A DNA stretch of 64,000 bases, taken from assembly GCF_000817785.2 (NCBI RefSeq), contig NZ_JTCM02000028.1, positions 1 through 64,000 of the forward strand. Reading direction: 5' to 3'. This DNA comes from Hassallia byssoidea VB512170. GTDB lineage: Bacteria > Cyanobacteriota > Cyanobacteriia > Cyanobacteriales > Nostocaceae. The stretch's first letter is position 1; each line of letters opens with the position of its first letter. The position numbers and the translations under genes were made by a program. This document shows, piece by piece, positions 60,722 through 64,000 of this stretch. The notes below the pieces were generated by a model. It was not told the DNA's origin, searched no databases, and saw nothing but the letters and a program-made list of their open reading frames with translations.

Positions 60722-61354
60722 TCACTCACAACTTCTAAGCGCATCAATATCCGCAGAAACAATCAGCTCAAGATTGCGCGAGATTTTTTCGATACTCCAG
60801 TTCCACCATGCAATTTCTAAAAGTGCAGCGATCGCCTCAGTTGAAAATCGCTGCTTAATCAATTTCGCCGGATTCCCGCCAACAATGGTATAAGCTGGTA
60901 CATCGCTCACAACCACTGATTTGGCGGCGACGATCGCCCCATCCCCAATTTTTACACCTGGCATGATTGTTGATTCATAACCGATCCACACATCATTACC
61001 AACCACAGTATCGCCTTTGAATGGTAATTCACCTATCTGTGGCATGACTTTTTCCCAACCATTACCAAAGATTTGAAACGGATAAGTTGACAAACCAGAC
61101 ATTTTGTGGTTAGCCCCATTCATGATGAACTTGACACCCGTGGCGATCGCGCAAAATTTCCCAATAATCAATTTGTCACCAATAAACGGATAGTGATACA
61201 ACACATTGCGCTCAAAGTTCTCCGAATCTACTGGATCGTCGTAATATGTGTAGTCACCAATGATGATGTTCGGATTGACAACGGTATTTTTGATGAAGCA
61301 AATTTGCGGAAATCCCTCCATCGGATGTTTATTGTTTGGATCTGCCCCGTACAA
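60722..61354 (-). CDS. Vat-like xenobiotic O-acetyltransferase (left-handed beta-helix)
   Basis: The protein of about 210 residues closely resembles streptogramin A acetyltransferases (Vat) and CatB-type enzymes: HPMEGFPQICFIKN, GDYTYYDDPVDSENF, VLYHYPFIGDKLIIGKFCAI, FIMNGANHKM with the catalytic-type His, and DVWIGYESTIMPGVKIGDGA. The start is most likely TTG at 61354 (MYGADPNNKHPMEG), 5 bp after a perfect GGGAGG site. The ATG at 61408 would add 18 residues with no family match. It could acetylate an antibiotic or an endogenous hydroxyl compound. Confidence 0.9.
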   Translation of the reverse strand: MYGADPNNKHPMEGFPQICFIKNTVVNPNIIIGDYTYYDDPVDSENFERNVLYHYPFIGDKLIIGKFCAIATGVKFIMNGANHKMSGLSTYPFQIFGNGWEKVMPQIGELPFKGDTVVGNDVWIGYESTIMPGVKIGDGAIVAAKSVVVSDVPAYTIVGGNPAKLIKQRFSTEAIAALLEIAWWNWSIEKISRNLELIVSADIDALRSCE

Positions 61355-61636
61355 AGTAGCCTCCCTTATCGCACTCACCGCGTTCGCGGAGCGTTGTCGT
61401 CCCGACATCGCTCCTAAAATTATCGCCCGTCACCTGAAGTCTGAAGCACACCAAACCAGGTAAGAAAAAAATCATCTATCACCAACTACGGTTCATCTAT
61501 CAATTTACCGTTGTTTTTCTCTTGCCTTTTCTCGCTTGGGTGTGACATACTCTAATAAAGTACACTATTCCGACCGATTTGCCGTTGTTTTACCAAAAAC
61601 AACAGACGCACTTATGCTGTGAGGAATTAACAGGCA
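61355..61636. other. Divergent intergenic region
   Basis: These 282 bases lie between the acetyltransferase and the TTC38-like gene. No repeat or operator recognised, except an AACAACGGCAAA-type inverted repeat at about 61510-61605 of uncertain value. Confidence 0.4.
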
Positions 61637-62884
61637 ATGCAAGAAGATAGACAAAAATTAAAAGTGACAACAGATTCACCAGAAGCGATCGCCCTTATTA
61701 ATCGCTTCATCGATCAAGCTTTGAGTTATGGTTCATATGCAGAAACTGTGATTTTGCAAGCAATTGCCGCCGATCCGACTTGTGCGATCGCTCAAGCTTA
61801 TGCGGCAGCTTATTACCTTTCCCAGGAAAATCAAGTAGGTTTAAGGCAAGCGCAACCTTATCTGCAAGCAGCACAACAACATTTAGACAAGATTACAATT
61901 AGAGAAAAGTTATATGTACAAGCGATCGCAGCTTGGGCAAATAAAGAGATAGATGTAGCGATCGCTTTGCACGAAGAGATTACCGATAACTTTCCCACTG
62001 ATATGATATCCGTCCAGCAAGGACAATATCACTATTTTTATACAGGTGACAAAGATAAATTATTGAAAATTGCCCATAAAATCGTATTTGCGAATATAAA
62101 TTCTCATTATTTATACGGAATGGTAGCGTTTGGTTTAGAACAGTGTCATCAACTAGCAGCAGCGGAAAAGATGGCTATGTTAGCAGTAAAATTAAATCGT
62201 CACGATCCTTGGGTGCATCATGCGATCGCTCACGTCATGGAAACTCAGGGACGAGTTGAGGAAGGTATAGCTTGGATGGAGAACTTTGCAGATACTTGGG
62301 AAAACTGCAACTCGATGCTGTATACTCACAACTGGTGGCACATTGCGCTGTATTATTTAGAACTGGGCGACACAGATAAAGTTTTAGCGCTTTACGATAA
62401 TCATATCTGGGGACGCGCTCGGAAAGACTCTCCAAAAGATGAAGTAGGAGCAATTTCGCTTTTATTGCGGCTAGAGTTACGCGGGGTAGATGTAGGCGAT
62501 CGTTGGCAAGATATAAGTGCTTATCTTTACCCTCGTATTAACGAACACGCTCTACCTTTCCAAGATTTGCATTACATCTATGCTTTAGCCAAAGCTGGAC
62601 AAACTAACTGGGTAAATCAGATGTTAGTGAGTATGCAACAACATACTCTGACGGTGAATTTATTTTTGCGGCAAAGTTGGTTAGAGGTAGCAATACCCGC
62701 AGCTAGGGGGATGATGGCTCACGCTAAAAAAGATTTTAATACAGCTGTGATGGAACTTAAACCTTTAAAGCGGCGCTTGCACGAGATTGGGGGAAGTCAT
62801 GCACAGCGGGTTTTATTTCAGCAGGTTTATCGAGATGCGCTTAAGAATGTTGAGAAAAGTCAGATTTACGGGATTACAGCTTGA
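61637..62884 (+). CDS. TTC38-like tetratricopeptide-repeat protein
   Basis: This 415-residue, all-helical protein resembles the TTC38 group: ASILQAIAADPTCAIAQAY-type start, then WVHHAIAHVMETQGRVEEGIAWM (about 194-216), HNWWHIALYYLELGD and a C-terminal HEIGGSHAQRVLFQQVYRDAL. TTC38 proteins are poorly characterised; they may act with metallohydrolases or as adaptors. The conserved His and Trp residues suggest a binding groove. It has a GAGGAATT ribosome-like leader and is monocistronic. Confidence 0.9.
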   Translation: MQEDRQKLKVTTDSPEAIALINRFIDQALSYGSYAETVILQAIAADPTCAIAQAYAAAYYLSQENQVGLRQAQPYLQAAQQHLDKITIREKLYVQAIAAWANKEIDVAIALHEEITDNFPTDMISVQQGQYHYFYTGDKDKLLKIAHKIVFANINSHYLYGMVAFGLEQCHQLAAAEKMAMLAVKLNRHDPWVHHAIAHVMETQGRVEEGIAWMENFADTWENCNSMLYTHNWWHIALYYLELGDTDKVLALYDNHIWGRARKDSPKDEVGAISLLLRLELRGVDVGDRWQDISAYLYPRINEHALPFQDLHYIYALAKAGQTNWVNQMLVSMQQHTLTVNLFLRQSWLEVAIPAARGMMAHAKKDFNTAVMELKPLKRRLHEIGGSHAQRVLFQQVYRDALKNVEKSQIYGITA

Positions 62885-63208
62885 TTAACGTATGATTATG
62901 ATTTTTAAATTTCAGCATTTTGTAGAGACGTTACATCATGTCCTACAAATCACATATATTGTAGAGACGTTCCTTTCGTAACGTCTATGCGTGACGGTTG
63001 CGTGTTTTTATCAAATCGCCGTAATACCCTACAGCTTCTACCCTTGGGCGCTCCCCTGGACAAAAATGGCACAAGCGTTCGTTTACTAGATCCTCAACAC
63101 CCCACGACATTTTACAGATGTTGGCTGTCAATGAGTGAAAGAGTGTTTGTGAAACCCCTTTTTTATTGCGATCGCCTAAACTAACATCCCCGAACACGAT
63201 CGCCAAAA
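62885..63208. other. Intergenic region with GTAGAGACGTT repeats
   Basis: This stretch of 324 bases has no gene. Two TTGTAGAGACGTT repeats at about 62921-62935 and 62958-62985 match those at 46.7 and 59.9 kb. The rest may include the decayed upstream part of the IS110 copy. Confidence 0.6.
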
Positions 63209-63542
63209 GTGGACAAGACCCATAATGTGGTTTCACGCATTGGCTTGCAAAGCGGTTTGAAGCGTTTATGGAAAGCAGATAGCGACAATGTACGTAGGCA
63301 TGTTTTACGGCTGACCTGTACGTTGCGGGCAGACTGGTTAAAAGAATGTAGAATTGAACCCGTAGCAATGGAATCAACAGGGGTTTATTGGATACCTGTA
63401 CTTTCAGTTTTGGAAAGTCGTGGTTTTGATGTCAAGCGTATGTTTTCGCGCACTACGTCAAAATACCTGGTCGCAAAACAGACGTATTAGATTGTCAGTG
63501 GCTGCAACAGTACTTGTTGTATGGTTTATTATCAGGCTCATA
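63209..63542 (+). pseudogene. Broken IS110-family transposase fragment
   Basis: The frame from 63209 carries the IS110 N-terminal block WLKECRIEPVAMESTGVYWI followed by PVLSVLESRGFDVKRM. After ARTTSKY the frame leaves the family, while the +1 frame continues with the expected VKIPGRKTDVLDCQWLQQYL and GLLSGS, ending in a stop at about 63540. A frameshift near 63450-63465 has therefore broken the gene. The usual start and the C-terminal serine-motif domain are absent. Confidence 0.88.
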
Positions 63543-63760
63543 ACGTCTGCGAAGACCTTTCTTTGCATCCTTCGCAGTTACATCGCATGAATTTTACAAA
63601 AATTCATGCTTGTGCGCGACTTGATGTCTTGGCAAGAGGCTTCGCATTGCCTCTCCCGTTTAATGATTAGCTTTACTTATAATATCTCTTGACCAGAAAA
63701 TATGAAAAAATGTATTTCCACTCTACAGTTTTTTCGACAAAAGTTTGGTGTTGTTCCCCG
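63543..63760. other. Sequence between the IS110 remnant and the last frame
   Basis: These 218 bases hold no gene. CTGCGAAGACC...GGATCCTTCGCAG-like and GAGGCTTCGCATTGCCTC palindromes at about 63546-63655 are hairpins of unknown role. Confidence 0.4.
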
Positions 63761-63937
63761 TTAGCCAGAGCGATCGCAAAACTTTTCCGTAAAGCTGAAA
63801 TTACCAAGTTTTAGACTCTCTAGTTGAGATTGACGTAAGTTGATTTGAATTTGACCAAATTTATATGTGAGTCGTTCTATTCGTTTTAGGCGGTGGATTA
63901 ATTCCTCAATCAGGATTGTGCAGGCAGCTTCAGTCAC
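63761..63937 (-). CDS. Short doubtful frame at window end
   Basis: A 58-codon minus-strand frame runs from a GTG at 63937 to a TAA at 63761 and translates as LIHRLKRIERLTYKFGQIQI...LESLKLGNFSF. The amphipathic pattern is reminiscent of the end of DUF4351-type proteins but degenerate. It could be a small gene, the end of a broken one or chance. An in-frame stop lies just upstream of the GTG. Confidence 0.25.
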   Translation of the reverse strand: MTEAACTILIEELIHRLKRIERLTYKFGQIQINLRQSQLESLKLGNFSFTEKFCDRSG

Positions 63938-64000
63938 AAAGCTCTCAATCTCCGGCTATTTTCGTGTAAAAAATACTATGAGATTGTCTGTTACTTCAAT

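Overview
The window looks like chromosomal DNA of a filamentous, probably heterocyst-forming cyanobacterium (order Nostocales). Direct signs are the very frequent HIP1 octamer GCGATCGC, long runs of short tandem repeats (STRR: GGGAATT, GGGGAGT, AAAAGTC and CTTCTGC types) between genes, and cyanobacterial marker genes: CP12, a Cys-259 phytochrome with its response regulator, DUF751/Ycf33, DUF3177, DUF4327, a c6-like cytochrome and a HetZ-family protein. The phytochrome is 768 residues long, the length I recall for CphA of Calothrix/Tolypothrix. The genus is inference. I saw no rRNA, tRNA or CRISPR array.

Layout. 0-7.7 kb: a Sua5/YrdC protein, the HetZ-family gene, a tail-to-tail restriction nuclease and Dam-type methyltransferase, ycf33-like plus rbfA, then about 2 kb with few genes. 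8-14 kb: a CDF metal transporter, a divergent TetR/methyltransferase pair with a palindromic operator candidate, a stand-alone TnpB element and guaA. 14.5-23 kb: a two-partner-secretion exoprotein, DUF3177, CP12, a FIST sensor protein, a phosphoesterase and trmB. 23-27 kb: a light-signalling cluster (hybrid kinase, rcpA, cphA). 27.5-34.5 kb: a PMT-family mannosyltransferase, a segmental duplication of GNAT plus PhzF genes with one decayed PhzF copy, and a secreted TolB-like/M23 peptidase pair. 34.7-43.6 kb: PEP synthase carrying an in-frame STRR insertion, a TerB-like acidic protein, aldo/keto reductase, cytochrome c, a coiled-coil protein and small membrane proteins. 43.9-51 kb: tex and a three-gene cluster of glycine-zipper proteins with amphipathic repeats, then DUF4385. 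51-59.6 kb: VOC protein, small orphans, a membrane-anchored methyltransferase, a second phosphoesterase, DNA tandem repeats, an ABC exporter, a PIN/DUF104 toxin-antitoxin pair, cobK and a GlsB-like protein. 59.9-64 kb: pentapeptide protein, Vat-like acetyltransferase, TTC38-like protein and a broken IS110 transposase.

The most interesting candidates for undescribed biology are the glycine-zipper/amphipathic-repeat cluster (46.8-50.3 kb), the zinc-ribbon-less TnpB with a displaced catalytic glutamate, and the expansion of STRR DNA into coding sequence (ppsA, GNAT C-terminus). Several small membrane or repeat proteins suggest a genome equipped for osmotic or desiccation stress, which is inference.
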